Source of the DNA: Acidobacteriota bacterium
Lineage (GTDB): Bacteria > Acidobacteriota > Thermoanaerobaculia > Multivoradales > SZUA-115
Length of the DNA: 14,454 nucleotides
NCBI GenBank assembly: GCA_003231035.1
Contig: QIHU01000140.1
Coordinates: 1 to 14,454 of the forward strand
Direction: 5' to 3'
Of the stretch, positions 5,933 through 13,541 are shown one piece after another. Each line of letters begins with the position of its first letter. Positions within the stretch are counted from its first letter, which is position 1. Position numbers and translations under genes: made by a program. The notes under the pieces are model-generated. The model worked only from the letters and a program-made list of their open reading frames with translations, was not told where the DNA came from and made no database searches.

Positions 5933-7560
5933 TTTCTTTGCGACGCGTTGGCCTTTTCCTATTACTTCCGCTCCTCCTGCCGGCGGTGGCCACCGCCCAA
6001 GGTGAGCCGGACCCGGGCGCCGCGGCGCCGGATGAGACCGGGGTCGAGGCCACCGAGCCTCTCGAAGCGATTCCGTTCCCCGATTTGGATACCTTTGAGG
6101 ATGCGGTCGCCGGCCAGCTCTTGGAAACCCGTATCTTGATGCAGGGGGCGTTGGCCAACATGAAACTGCCGACTGCCGAGCGGGGGGCGGCTTTGGGGTC
6201 TGGATGTCGACTGTTTCACGCCTACAAGATCGTCAGTACCGCCGCCGCTTGCTATCGCAACGCCAGCCGCCTGGCGCCCGACGACCCGCGTTGGTACCAC
6301 TTGCTGGCCGTCTTGGAGCAGCAAGAAGGGCACCTGGAAGAGGCCATCGTCGCCTACCGCAAGGAACTCGCCTTGAGCCCGCGCAGCCTTGCCGCCTGGG
6401 TTCGTCTGGGCGAGTCCCTGGCCGGCCTCAACCGCCAAAAGGAGGCCTCCGAGGCGCTTTCGCTGGCGCTCGAAATCGATCCCACCTCGGCGGCGGCGAT
6501 GGCGGGGATGGGGCAGGTGGCCTTGTCGGCGAAACGGTTCAACGAAGCGATCCTATTCTTCGAGACGGCGCTCGCCGCCGCGCCTGAAGCCAATCGCTTG
6601 CACTATCCGCTGGGCTTGGCCTACCGCGGGGTTGGGGAGACCGAGTTGGCGCGCCACCACTTGGAGCTACGCGGTCCGGTCGGCGTGGCGCCGCGCGACC
6701 CACTGATGGAGGAGTTACCGGGGTTGACCACCGGCGAGCTGGCCCACCTGTTGCGCGGCCGTCTGGCCTTCAAGGCAGCCAAGCCCGGGGTCGCCATCCA
6801 AGAGTTTCGCAAGGCGGTCGACGCCGCCCCCGAAAGCTCCCGCGCTCGGGTCAATCTAGGGTCGGCCTATGCGCAGGTGGGCGAAGCGGTGGCCGCCGCC
6901 GAGCAGTTTCGCGAGGCCTTGCGCTTCGATGCCAACAACGGTACGGCCCATTTCAATCTAGGAATGGTCCTCGGGCGCCGTGGCGAGTTGGTCGAGGCTT
7001 CGAACCACTTGGCGACCGCCGTTCGTCTGGAGCCCGAAGATGCCATCGCCCTGCGCGAACTGGCGGCGGTTCTGGCCCGCGGCGGGCGCCACGACAAGGC
7101 TCTGTTGGCCTACCGCGAAGCGGTGGGCTTGGCTCCGGCGGACGAAGAGGCGCGGCTCGGCGAAGCGCGGGCTTTGGTCGCCATGGAGCGCTACGGCGAA
7201 GCGGTGGCGACCCTGCGAGGCGCCCTCGACCTGATGGCGGATAGCGGCCAGTTGACCCACGCCCTCGCTCGCTTGCTGGCCGGCAGTCCTGATGGCGCGG
7301 TGCGCAACGGCGAAGAGGCTCTCAACCTGGCTCAAGTGGCCTTTGAAGCTCGGCCGAGCGTTGGCCATGCGCGGACGGTGGCGATGGCCCTGGCCGAGCT
7401 GGGCCGTTGCGAGCAGGCGGCGCAGTGGCAGCGTAAGGCGCTCGAAGCCAGCCAAGGAGCAGCCGCCGCGACGATGGATGAGTTGCGAGAGACCTTGAAG
7501 ATCTACGAGAGTGAGAAATCCTGCCGATTTCCGGTTTCGCGGACCACAGGCGGTTCGTAG
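5929..7560 (+). CDS. exported tetratricopeptide-repeat protein
   Basis: A 543-residue TPR protein. GTG 5929 is chosen because GGAGG lies 7 nt upstream and it gives a compact signal peptide, MISLRRVGLFLLLPLL then PAVATAQ. The start overlaps the CRTAC1 stop as GTGA, indicating translational coupling. After an acidic linker, TPR units run from about residue 122 (WYHLLAVLEQQEGHLEEAIVAYRKELALSPRS), then three more to about 250, a short break, and about five from 265 to 440. Further helical units follow, and the end has two Cys (near CEQAAQWQRKALEAS and SEKSCRFPV). TPRs bind other proteins, so the natural guess is that it works with the CRTAC1 partner in the periplasm or on the surface. CRTAC1-TPR neighbours recur in Acidobacteria. 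No catalytic motif is seen. Confidence 0.87.
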   Translation: MISLRRVGLFLLLPLLLPAVATAQGEPDPGAAAPDETGVEATEPLEAIPFPDLDTFEDAVAGQLLETRILMQGALANMKLPTAERGAALGSGCRLFHAYKIVSTAAACYRNASRLAPDDPRWYHLLAVLEQQEGHLEEAIVAYRKELALSPRSLAAWVRLGESLAGLNRQKEASEALSLALEIDPTSAAAMAGMGQVALSAKRFNEAILFFETALAAAPEANRLHYPLGLAYRGVGETELARHHLELRGPVGVAPRDPLMEELPGLTTGELAHLLRGRLAFKAAKPGVAIQEFRKAVDAAPESSRARVNLGSAYAQVGEAVAAAEQFREALRFDANNGTAHFNLGMVLGRRGELVEASNHLATAVRLEPEDAIALRELAAVLARGGRHDKALLAYREAVGLAPADEEARLGEARALVAMERYGEAVATLRGALDLMADSGQLTHALARLLAGSPDGAVRNGEEALNLAQVAFEARPSVGHARTVAMALAELGRCEQAAQWQRKALEASQGAAAATMDELRETLKIYESEKSCRFPVSRTTGGS

Positions 7561-7613
7561 CCTCCAACGGTGGCGGAGCGCTGAGGATTGAACGATCCAC
7601 GGGGGTCCCTCGG

Positions 7614-7622
7614 TGCTACGAT
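7614..7622 (+). promoter_or_regulatory. extended -10 promoter candidate for lgt
   Basis: TGC-TACGAT is a good extended -10 element about 36 nt upstream of the lgt ATG. The nearest -35-like box, TTGAAC at 7588-7593, is 23 nt away, too far for the standard spacing, so the extended -10 would have to do most of the work. It would separate lgt from the TPR gene, whose stop is 97 nt upstream of lgt. Confidence 0.35.
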
Positions 7623-7657
7623 ACGCCGACGCTGGGACCTAGCAAAGGCTGCGCACC

Positions 7658-8455
7658 ATGATTCCTGAACTCTTCCACATCGGCTCCTTCGCAGTTAGCC
7701 CTTTCGGTCTGGCGCTGGTTCTGGCTTTTTTCAGCGCCTACTGGCAGATGCGACGAGGCTTGAAGAGTTTAGGAATTGGCGATGAAGAAGACGCCAGCGC
7801 CATCCTCTTCGCCGCCGGAGTTGGTGGGATCGTCGGCGGCAAGATCTACTACGCGGTTCTCTACCGCGACTGGCACTTGCTCTATTCGCGTTCGGGGCTG
7901 GTGTGGTACGGCGGTTTCATCCTCGCCACGCTGGCGGTGGTGTGGACGGTGCGCAAGCGCCGGCTGCCCGTGTGGTCCACCGTCGACGCGGCGGCGGTCG
8001 GGCTGGCCTTGGGCTATGCCGTTGGGCGCATTGGATGCTTCCTGGTTGGCGACGACTATGGCATTCCTTCTGAGCTGCCCTGGGCGGTCGCCTTCAAGGA
8101 AGGGCTCCCGCCCTCGACCGCGGGCAATCTACGCTACTTCGGGGTGAAGGTCGCTGACCATATTTCGAACTCGACGATGATGCGCGTCCACCCGACCCAG
8201 CTCTATGAGACTTTGACGGCGCTCCCGATCTGGTTTCTGGGCTCGCGGATGCTGAAGCGTCGGCCACCGGCGGGTACGGTGGCTTCGGTGGTGCTCGGCC
8301 TGTTGACGGTGGAGCGGTTCTTGGTCGAATTCCTACGCGCCAAAGATGACCGGTTCTTCGGCGCCTTGACCTTGGCCCAGTTGGTGAGTCTCGGGGTGAT
8401 GGCGATCCTGACCATCTTGTGGCTACGCCGCCGCCGGCAACCGGTCGGCGGCTGA
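7658..8455 (+). CDS. lgt: prolipoprotein diacylglyceryl transferase (Lgt)
   Basis: A 265-residue inner-membrane enzyme that moves a diacylglyceryl group from phosphatidylglycerol to the lipobox cysteine of prolipoproteins, the first step of lipoprotein maturation. Family signs are the N-terminal IGSFAVSPFGLALVLAF helix, GVGGIVGGKIYYAVLY, SGLVWYGGFI (the site where E. coli has HGG), GRIGCFLVGDDYG at about 123-135 (E. coli GRIGNF) and VHPTQLYE at 177-184, then FLVEFLR near the end. About seven membrane helices are expected, and length is normal. The Tyr-for-His and Cys-for-Asn variants occur in some other Lgt branches and need not mean loss of activity. A weak AAAGG precedes ATG 7658. Upstream genes encode exported proteins, but no obvious lipobox substrate is adjacent. 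Confidence 0.93.
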   Translation: MIPELFHIGSFAVSPFGLALVLAFFSAYWQMRRGLKSLGIGDEEDASAILFAAGVGGIVGGKIYYAVLYRDWHLLYSRSGLVWYGGFILATLAVVWTVRKRRLPVWSTVDAAAVGLALGYAVGRIGCFLVGDDYGIPSELPWAVAFKEGLPPSTAGNLRYFGVKVADHISNSTMMRVHPTQLYETLTALPIWFLGSRMLKRRPPAGTVASVVLGLLTVERFLVEFLRAKDDRFFGALTLAQLVSLGVMAILTILWLRRRRQPVGG

Positions 8456-8485
8456 CCCCCGCGGCCTATCCCCTTGGACGCGGTC

Positions 8486-8508
8486 GTGGACAGGCGAACC
8501 ACTTTTTT
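8486..8508 (+). terminator. weak intrinsic terminator after lgt
   Basis: GTGG (8486-8489) and CCAC (8499-8502) form a short stem with a 9-nt loop, followed at once by six T (8503-8508). The T-run is right for an intrinsic terminator but the stem is only 4 bp. A stronger GC hairpin (GCCGCCG 8430-8436 with CGGCGGC 8446-8452) overlaps the end of lgt but has no T-tract. Confidence 0.35.
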
Positions 8509-8540
8509 GACACCCACTGAGAGAAGCCTGCTGAGAGACC

Positions 8541-9032
8541 ATGCAAGAGCAAGAACGCGCCGACCGCACCCTGGACATGATCGTGGTCGGTGCCGGCCCC
8601 ACCGGGATCGCGGTTGGCGCCGAGGCGCGCCGCGCCGGCCTTGATGTCCTAGTGATCGACAAAGGACCGCTGACCGCTTCGCTCCAGGCCTACCCGACCG
8701 ACCTCGAATTTTTCACCACCCGCGAGCGCATGGAGATCGCCGGAATTCCCTTCGCCATCCAGGAGGTGAAACCGAACCGCCGCCAGGCGCTGGTCTACTA
8801 CCGCGAGGTGGTGCGCCGCGAGTTGCCCGTGGCGCTCTACGAGGAGGTCACCGCCGTCGAACCCCAGGCGGGAGGAGGTTTTGTGGTCGCCACCGAGCGC
8901 GACGGCGGGGGCCGTAGCTTGCGTACCCGTTCGCTGGTGATCGCCACCGGTTTCTTCTGGTGGCCGAAGAGTTTGGGTGTCGAAGGCGAGGCGCTGCCCT
9001 GGGTGCGCACCCGTTACGTACCCCCACTTTGA
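8541..9032 (+). pseudogene. YpdA-family flavoprotein reductase, N-terminal part (frameshifted)
   Basis: First 163 residues of a YpdA/Bdr-type protein, the NADPH-dependent flavoenzyme thought to reduce bacillithiol disulfide. The FAD Rossmann motif is VVGAGPTG near residue 15, followed by the family-typical YPTDLEFFTTRERMEI, KPNRRQALVYYREVVRRE and the end of the first domain, LVIATGFFWWPKSLGVEGEALPWV. The frame then hits TGA at 9030-9032. The matching continuation, YPHFDQDVVVVGGGNSA, begins at 9019 in another frame, with G9018 left over. Most family members have a few residues between these parts. The cysteine proposed as catalytic in B. subtilis YpdA (GGPCG) is Thr here. Lgt lies 85 nt upstream. 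A five-C run (9021-9025) makes a base-calling error possible. Confidence 0.8.
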
Positions 9033-9549
9033 CCAAGATGTGGTGGTGGTCGGCGGCGGAAACTCGGCGGTCAAAGTGGCACTGGACCTGTGGCGCAACG
9101 GAGCCCGTGTGACCTTGGTCCATCGCCGGGCCCAACTCAAGAAGACGATCAAGTACTGGCTGCTGCCCGATATTGAGAACCGCATCGCCGAAGGCTCGAT
9201 CGCGGCCCACTTCGAGACTCGGATCAGGGCCTTCCTGCCCGCGACCGCGAGGCAGAGGGCGCGCATCGTCCTGGAAGGCCCCGACGGAACCACGGAGGCG
9301 CAAGTGGATGCCGTCTATTTGCAGATTGGCTATCGTCCCTTCGTGGGACTTCTCCGGGCCGCGGGAGTCACCGTCGATGAGCGGAGTTTGCGGCCGACCT
9401 TTGATCCCGAAAGCTGCGAAACGGATGTTCCAGGGCTCTACGTCGCGGGTACGCTCCAGGCGGGGCTCGAGACCGGCAAGATCTTCATCGACAACTCTCG
9501 CCATCACGGGAGCCAGATCGTGGGCCATCTAGTCTCCACGAGGATTTGA
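8977..9549 (+). pseudogene. YpdA-family flavoprotein reductase, C-terminal part (frameshifted)
   Basis: The C-terminal two thirds of the same reductase. The open frame can be read from ATG 8977, but sequence before YPHFDQD (9019) is unrelated to the family, so true coding begins about 9019. The NADPH Rossmann motif is VVVGGGNSAVKVAL, followed by LWRNGARVTLVHRRAQL, the family stretch KYWLLPDIENRIAEGSI, VDAVYLQIGYRP and the closing FAD-contact segment TDVPGLYVAGTLQAG, then GKIFIDNSRHHGSQI. These regions are intact, which suggests a recent lesion or a sequence error. If one C of the run at 9021-9025 is removed, the two halves become one protein that is about three residues short in a loop. I see no start or ribosome-binding site that would make this half an independent gene. 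Confidence 0.8.
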
Positions 9550-9553
9550 TCTG

Positions 9554-9568
9554 AAAGGCACGCCTTTT
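9554..9568. terminator. small hairpin after the ypdA-like gene
   Basis: AAAGGC (9554-9559) and GCCTTT (9562-9567), with T9568 after them, form a compact stem starting 5 nt past the stop. The short T-run makes it a weak intrinsic terminator candidate, and it could equally be an operator. Confidence 0.35.
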
Positions 9569-9576
9569 GCTAGTCT
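9568..9576 (+). promoter_or_regulatory. extended -10 candidate for the first VWFA gene
   Basis: TGC-TAGTCT is an extended -10-like site about 40 nt upstream of ATG 9617. TTGATC at 9546-9551 could be a -35 box with a 19-nt gap. The hairpin 9554-9567 falls between them, so protein binding there could block the promoter. Confidence 0.3.
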
Positions 9577-9616
9577 GGGCTGAGGGATTTCCCCTACACC
9601 TGCCGCAGGAGCCGCT

Positions 9617-11287
9617 ATGAAACCAACACCACCGTACCGACGCATCATCGCCTTCTTGGCTCTGATGGCGCTCGTTCTCTCAACGTACACTCCCGGGCCG
9701 CTCGCTGCCCAAGAAGAACAGCCCGGCATTTTTGGCGAAGTGATCGACGTTCGGGTAGTCAACCTGGAGGTCGTGGTGACCGACCGCGCCGGCAACCGAG
9801 TCTCCGGCCTGTCGGCTGAGGACTTCCAGCTCAAGATCGACGGCAAAGAGGTCCCGATCGACTACTTCTCAGAGGTCGCTTTGGGGCTGGTCTCGGATGG
9901 CCAGGCGAAGCCGGAAGGGGGGGCAACCTCCGATGTGGCGCAGACCGTGCCGAGTTTGACTCCGGGGCGCCCAGTCGGTACCAGCTATCTGGTTTTCATC
10001 GACGACTTCTTTTCGCTGCGCCGGGATCGCAACACCGTTCTGGAGTCGCTCGCCGAGGAGTTCGGTCAGCTACGCCCCGAAGATCGAATGGCGGTCGTCG
10101 CCTTCGATGGCAAGAAGCTGAAGATGTTGACCAGTTGGACCAACTCTTCGGCCAAGCTGACCGATGCTTTCCGCGAGGCCCGAGGGCGCCCGGCCTTCGG
10201 GCTGACTCGGCGCCAAGAGCTGCGCAGCTTCCGTTCGTCGCAGGGGCTCGGTGGCTCCCAGAGCCTGACCGACAACGTCGGCGAACGGTTGCCACCCGAG
10301 GCCCGACAGTACGTCGGCATGCTCTCCTCACAGATCCAGCGCCAGATCGCGGCCGCCTCCGCCACCCTGCGCAGCTTCGCGGCTCCGCCAGGGCGCAAAG
10401 TGATGCTGCTCCTTTCCGGCGGCTGGCCCTTCGATCCGACCCAGCTGGCCGCGGTGAATAGCAACCTGCCTGTGCTCGATAACGAATTCAAACGCGGCGA
10501 TCAGCTGTTTAGCCCGCTGGCCGATACGGCCAACCTTCTCGGCTACACCCTCTACCCGGTGGACGTACCGGGGCTTCAAGGCACGGGTCCTTCGGTCGAT
10601 GCCGTCACCTTCGCGCAGCCGGGGAGCGCGGGGTTGTCGGCGGAGCAGGAGGTGCAAGCCTCGCTCGGGGTCCTGGCGCGTCGCACCGGGGGCAAGGCGC
10701 TCCTCAATAGCCAGCGCATTCGGCCGCTCGAAACGGTGGTGGCGGATACGCGATCCTACTACTGGCTAGGTTTTACCGCGGACCGCCAACGCGACGACAA
10801 GGCACACAAGATCAAGATCGAGGTCCGTCAGAAAGGGCTCAAGGTGCGCTCGCGCAAGGGCTTCCTCGATTTCTCCCGCCGGGCCGAGGCCAACGCGATG
10901 GTCGAGAGCACCCTACTCTTCGGCAGCTCGCCCGGAGAGGGGGCGATGCCGGTGAAGCTGGGCGAGTTCAAGAAAGCGGGGAGGAAGTTTGTCGAGGTTC
11001 CGATTACTTTGGCGATTCCGGTGGCCGCGATGACCGTCTTGCCACAGGGGGATCTCTGGGTCTCGGAACTCGAGCTGCGTATCGCGGTGATGGACGAGGA
11101 GGGCAATCAGGCGGAGATGCCGGTGGTGCCGTTGCGACTGGAAAGCGCCACGGAACCGAAACCGGGCGGCTTTGTGCGCTACGAGACCACGCTCAAGCTG
11201 CGTCGGTCCAAACACGAGATCGTTCTGGCGATTCTCGACCCCGCCACCGGCCGCCTGGCGACCAACCGGGTGGAGATCGATCCGTAG
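9617..11287 (+). CDS. exported VWFA-related protein (TIGR03436-like), paralogue 1
   Basis: A 556-residue exported protein. ATG 9617 has AGGAG 5 nt upstream. The signal peptide is MKPTPPYRRIIAFLALMALVL, ending near PLAAQ. The mature start, FGEVIDVRVVNLEVVVTDRAGNRVSGLSAEDF then QLKIDGKEV, is the N-terminal beta domain usual in acidobacterial VWFA-related proteins. The vWA-like domain begins about residue 122 with SYLVFIDDFFSLRRDRN and continues with LRPEDRMAVVAFDG and later VMLLLSGGWPFDPTQLA. The MIDAS motif DxSxS is replaced by DDFFS at 129-133, so classical metal binding is doubtful. Further family parts are LARRTGGKALLNS, DTRSYYWLGFTADRQRDD and a C-terminal beta domain with RYETTLKLRRSKHEI. 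Function is unknown; a role in extracellular protein binding is inferred. Confidence 0.87.
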   Translation: MKPTPPYRRIIAFLALMALVLSTYTPGPLAAQEEQPGIFGEVIDVRVVNLEVVVTDRAGNRVSGLSAEDFQLKIDGKEVPIDYFSEVALGLVSDGQAKPEGGATSDVAQTVPSLTPGRPVGTSYLVFIDDFFSLRRDRNTVLESLAEEFGQLRPEDRMAVVAFDGKKLKMLTSWTNSSAKLTDAFREARGRPAFGLTRRQELRSFRSSQGLGGSQSLTDNVGERLPPEARQYVGMLSSQIQRQIAAASATLRSFAAPPGRKVMLLLSGGWPFDPTQLAAVNSNLPVLDNEFKRGDQLFSPLADTANLLGYTLYPVDVPGLQGTGPSVDAVTFAQPGSAGLSAEQEVQASLGVLARRTGGKALLNSQRIRPLETVVADTRSYYWLGFTADRQRDDKAHKIKIEVRQKGLKVRSRKGFLDFSRRAEANAMVESTLLFGSSPGEGAMPVKLGEFKKAGRKFVEVPITLAIPVAAMTVLPQGDLWVSELELRIAVMDEEGNQAEMPVVPLRLESATEPKPGGFVRYETTLKLRRSKHEIVLAILDPATGRLATNRVEIDP

Positions 11288-11320
11288 GCAAGCGAATGCG
11301 AATCTCTCGCGACTTGTCCA

Positions 11321-11347
11321 CAGGGGGGGACCCAGCGTCCTCCCCTG
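11321..11347 (+). terminator. hairpin terminator between the two VWFA genes
   Basis: CAGGGGGGGAC (11321-11331) pairs with GTCCTCCCCTG (11337-11347) along 11 bp with one G-U pair and a 5-nt loop, 34 nt after the stop of paralogue 1. TTTT follows 6 nt later (11353-11356). The stable stem makes a terminator likely, although the T-tract is short and displaced. Confidence 0.55.
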
Positions 11348-11436
11348 ACTCATTTTGACCTGATTCTCCCAGGTTTTCGCTCCGGCATGGCCCTTGCTCT
11401 GTACCAGCATCAGATCTGATGAACCAAGGAGACACC

Positions 11437-13221
11437 ATGAGAACGAAAAAGAGTCTGAGTCAGTTCGACCGCGGCCTGGTGCTCGCCGTCGCGCTTGCGG
11501 CCCTCGTGTTGGGCATCGTCGCGGTCGGTGAGGCCGTCGCCGAAGAGCCCCAGTCCAGTATTTTTGGCGACGTGATCGACGTTCGAATCGTCAACCTCGA
11601 AGTGGTGGTGACCGACCGCCAAGGCAACCGCGTGATTGGGCTGGCCCCCGACGACTTCCGCTTGCGGGTGGACGGCCAAGAGAAGCCGATTGAATTCTTC
11701 AGCGAGATCGCCGGTGGTTTGGCCAGAGAGGTCGCCACGTCGGGAAGCGGAGCACTCCCGGCTACTCCTGGAGTCGAAGCGGGCAAAGTGGTGGGAACCA
11801 ACTATCTCGTCTTCATCGACGACTTCTTTCCCATCAAGCGCGACCGCAATGTTGTGCTGGAGTCGATCGCCAGAGATCTAGGCAACTTGCGACCGGAGGA
11901 CCGGATGGCAATCGTCGCCTTCGATGGCCGCCGCCTCGACATGCTCACCTCCTGGACCAGTTCCACAACCCAACTCGAACGCGCTTTGCGTCAGGCCCGT
12001 GGCCGCCCCGCCCTAGGTCTGCAACGCCGGATCGAACTCGCTCGCGTGCGAGCTTCGCAGGGCAATGGATTCGACAGCGTCTTGCCCAACGTCGGCCTCC
12101 TGTTGGGTCAAGAAGAGCGTGCTTACACCGAGCTGCTCTCCGATCAAACAGAGCGCATGGTCGAGGCGGCCGCCGCCTCCGTGCGTAGCTTCGCCGCCCC
12201 CGACGGCCGCAAGGTGATGATGCTTCTTTCCGGCGGCTGGCCCTTCGATCCAACCCAGATCGCCTCGTCCAACAGCGACGTTCCGGTCCTGGAAATCCTC
12301 GGTAATCGGGGCGATCGAGCCTTCAAGCCGTTGGCGGACATGGCCAACCTCTTTGGCTACACGCTCTATCCGGTCGATGTCCCCGGCCTTCAGTACTCCG
12401 GCCCAACGGTTGATTCCAACGCAGGAGGCTTGCCGAACTCGCTGGCCTCAGTGCAACGCGGTCGCAGGGCAGATGGAACGGTTGGCGCGGATCCCGGCCC
12501 CGTAGCTCCAGGTTTCCCCACCAGCAATGTAACTGCCAACCTGGTCTCGCAGAGTTCCGTTGATCCTCTTTCGATCGAGCATGAGTTGCAGGCTGGAATC
12601 GGCATCCTGGCCCGTCGTACCGGTGGCAGGGTGCTGCTGAACTCAAATCGGAAACGGGCCCTTGAAGCGGTGGCCCAGGACACCCGCTCCTACTACTGGC
12701 TAGGCTTCAACGCGGATCGGCAGCGTGACGACCGCGAGCACAAGATCGAGATCGAAGTGCGGGACCCGCGCCTCAAGGTGCGCACCCGCCGGAGCTTCCT
12801 CGACCTCTCTCGCCAGCAAGAAGCCAACGCCATGGTCGAAGGCTCCTTGCTCTTCGGCAGCGGCCTCAGCAGTGGTGTGTTGCCGGTGAAGTTGGGCGAG
12901 ATCCGGCGGCTCGGGCGCCGCTTCGTGGAAGTGCCGCTGACCGTGGCGATTCCGGTCGAAATGATTACCCTTCTGGCGCAGGGCGATAGCTCGGTGGCGG
13001 CACTGGAGCTGCGCATCGCGGCGATGGATGAGAAAGGGAACCAATCTGAGATTCCGGTCTTGCAGCTTCGTCTGGAAGCCGACAAAGACCCTTCGCCGGA
13101 TGGCTTCGTGCGCTACGAAACCGCCTTCAAGATGCGGCGCAACAAACATGACGTGGTGGTGGCGCTCTTCGATCCAATCTCGGGCCGAGTCGCCTCCAAC
13201 CGGATCGAGGTGGCACCCTAG
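11437..13221 (+). CDS. exported VWFA-related protein (TIGR03436-like), paralogue 2
   Basis: A 594-residue paralogue of the preceding gene. ATG 11437 is preferred over ATG 11419 because AAGGAG lies about 7 nt before it. The signal peptide is MRTKKSLSQFDRGLVLAV and on, with a core up to about residue 28 and an end near AVAEE. The two proteins align through FGDVIDVRIVNLEVVVTDR, the vWA-like segment NYLVFIDDFFPIKRDRN, LRPEDRMAIVAFDGRRL, LLSGGWPFDPTQIA, YPVDVPGLQ, the tract TRSYYWLGFNADRQRDD and the C-terminal RYETAFKMRRNKHDVVVALFDP. At the MIDAS position it has DDFFP (from residue 128), so even the last serine kept in paralogue 1 is lost. After DVPGLQ it carries an insertion of roughly 35 residues rich in Gly, Ser, Asn and Pro that paralogue 1 lacks, which explains most of the length difference. 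Function is unknown. Confidence 0.87.
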   Translation: MRTKKSLSQFDRGLVLAVALAALVLGIVAVGEAVAEEPQSSIFGDVIDVRIVNLEVVVTDRQGNRVIGLAPDDFRLRVDGQEKPIEFFSEIAGGLAREVATSGSGALPATPGVEAGKVVGTNYLVFIDDFFPIKRDRNVVLESIARDLGNLRPEDRMAIVAFDGRRLDMLTSWTSSTTQLERALRQARGRPALGLQRRIELARVRASQGNGFDSVLPNVGLLLGQEERAYTELLSDQTERMVEAAAASVRSFAAPDGRKVMMLLSGGWPFDPTQIASSNSDVPVLEILGNRGDRAFKPLADMANLFGYTLYPVDVPGLQYSGPTVDSNAGGLPNSLASVQRGRRADGTVGADPGPVAPGFPTSNVTANLVSQSSVDPLSIEHELQAGIGILARRTGGRVLLNSNRKRALEAVAQDTRSYYWLGFNADRQRDDREHKIEIEVRDPRLKVRTRRSFLDLSRQQEANAMVEGSLLFGSGLSSGVLPVKLGEIRRLGRRFVEVPLTVAIPVEMITLLAQGDSSVAALELRIAAMDEKGNQSEIPVLQLRLEADKDPSPDGFVRYETAFKMRRNKHDVVVALFDPISGRVASNRIEVAP

Positions 13222-13272
13222 CCGCCGGAGTTCCGCCAAGTCTCACCAAGTCTTGCCACCCACTGGTTGGGC

Positions 13273-13307
13273 TGAGGGCCGCTACGCCGCGAGGCGAGCG
13301 GCCCTCA
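13273..13307. terminator. strong hairpin, probable bidirectional terminator
   Basis: TGAGGGCCGCT (13273-13283) and AGCGGCCCTCA (13297-13307) are perfect 11-bp complements. Inside them CGCC (13285-13288) and GGCG (13293-13296) pair around a GCGA tetraloop, leaving only A13284 bulged. It lies between the convergent VWFA gene and the small membrane-protein gene, and reads equally well on both strands. There is no long T-tract. Confidence 0.65.
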
Positions 13308-13325
13308 TTGCGTCGAGGTCCATTC

Positions 13326-13541
13326 CTATCCGATCGGCTTGTTCGAGTTGAATCGACTCTGGTCCTCTTGCATCTTCTCTTCGATGGAGGAGGCGGTCAT
13401 GGAGTCGTCGGGCGGGGATGACCTGCCTTCGTTCCACGAACTTCCGTGGCGGAAGAAGTCGATCATTTTGGAAACCAAAAAGTAGCCCACGCCGCCGGCC
13501 GCGGCCAGCGCCAACCAGAGAGTCCAGCCATCGGGTTCCAT
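13326..13541 (-). CDS. small single-helix membrane protein, hypothetical
   Basis: A 71-residue protein from ATG 13541. AAAGGTG lies about 8 nt upstream, and the start shares one base with the upstream stop (TGATG), so it is almost surely translated by coupling with the membrane/zinc-ribbon gene. An upstream in-frame start at 13610 would overlap that gene and looks spurious. Residues 6-22 (about WTLWLALAAAGGVGYFLV) form one membrane helix, followed by a short amphipathic KMIDFFRHGSSW and a polar, disordered tail (SSPPDDSMTASSIEEKMQEDQ). The family is not recognised. The coupling suggests it acts together with its upstream neighbour, perhaps as a small membrane subunit. Confidence 0.65.
   Translation of the reverse strand: MEPDGWTLWLALAAAGGVGYFLVSKMIDFFRHGSSWNEGRSSPPDDSMTASSIEEKMQEDQSRFNSNKPIG

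Noticed and set aside
8430..8452. GC-rich inverted repeat at the end of lgt as a terminator
   Set aside because: It lies inside the coding region up to the stop and has no T-tract; the later T-run is a better candidate, so it was only mentioned there.
8507..8512. Perfect TTGACA box before the ypdA-like gene
   Set aside because: No acceptable -10 hexamer lies 16-18 nt downstream, and the T-run it sits in fits a terminator tail better.
11314..11322. TTGTCCACA, a match to the DnaA box of GC-rich bacteria
   Set aside because: It is a single copy without a cluster, an AT-rich region or dnaA/dnaN nearby, so an origin is not supported.
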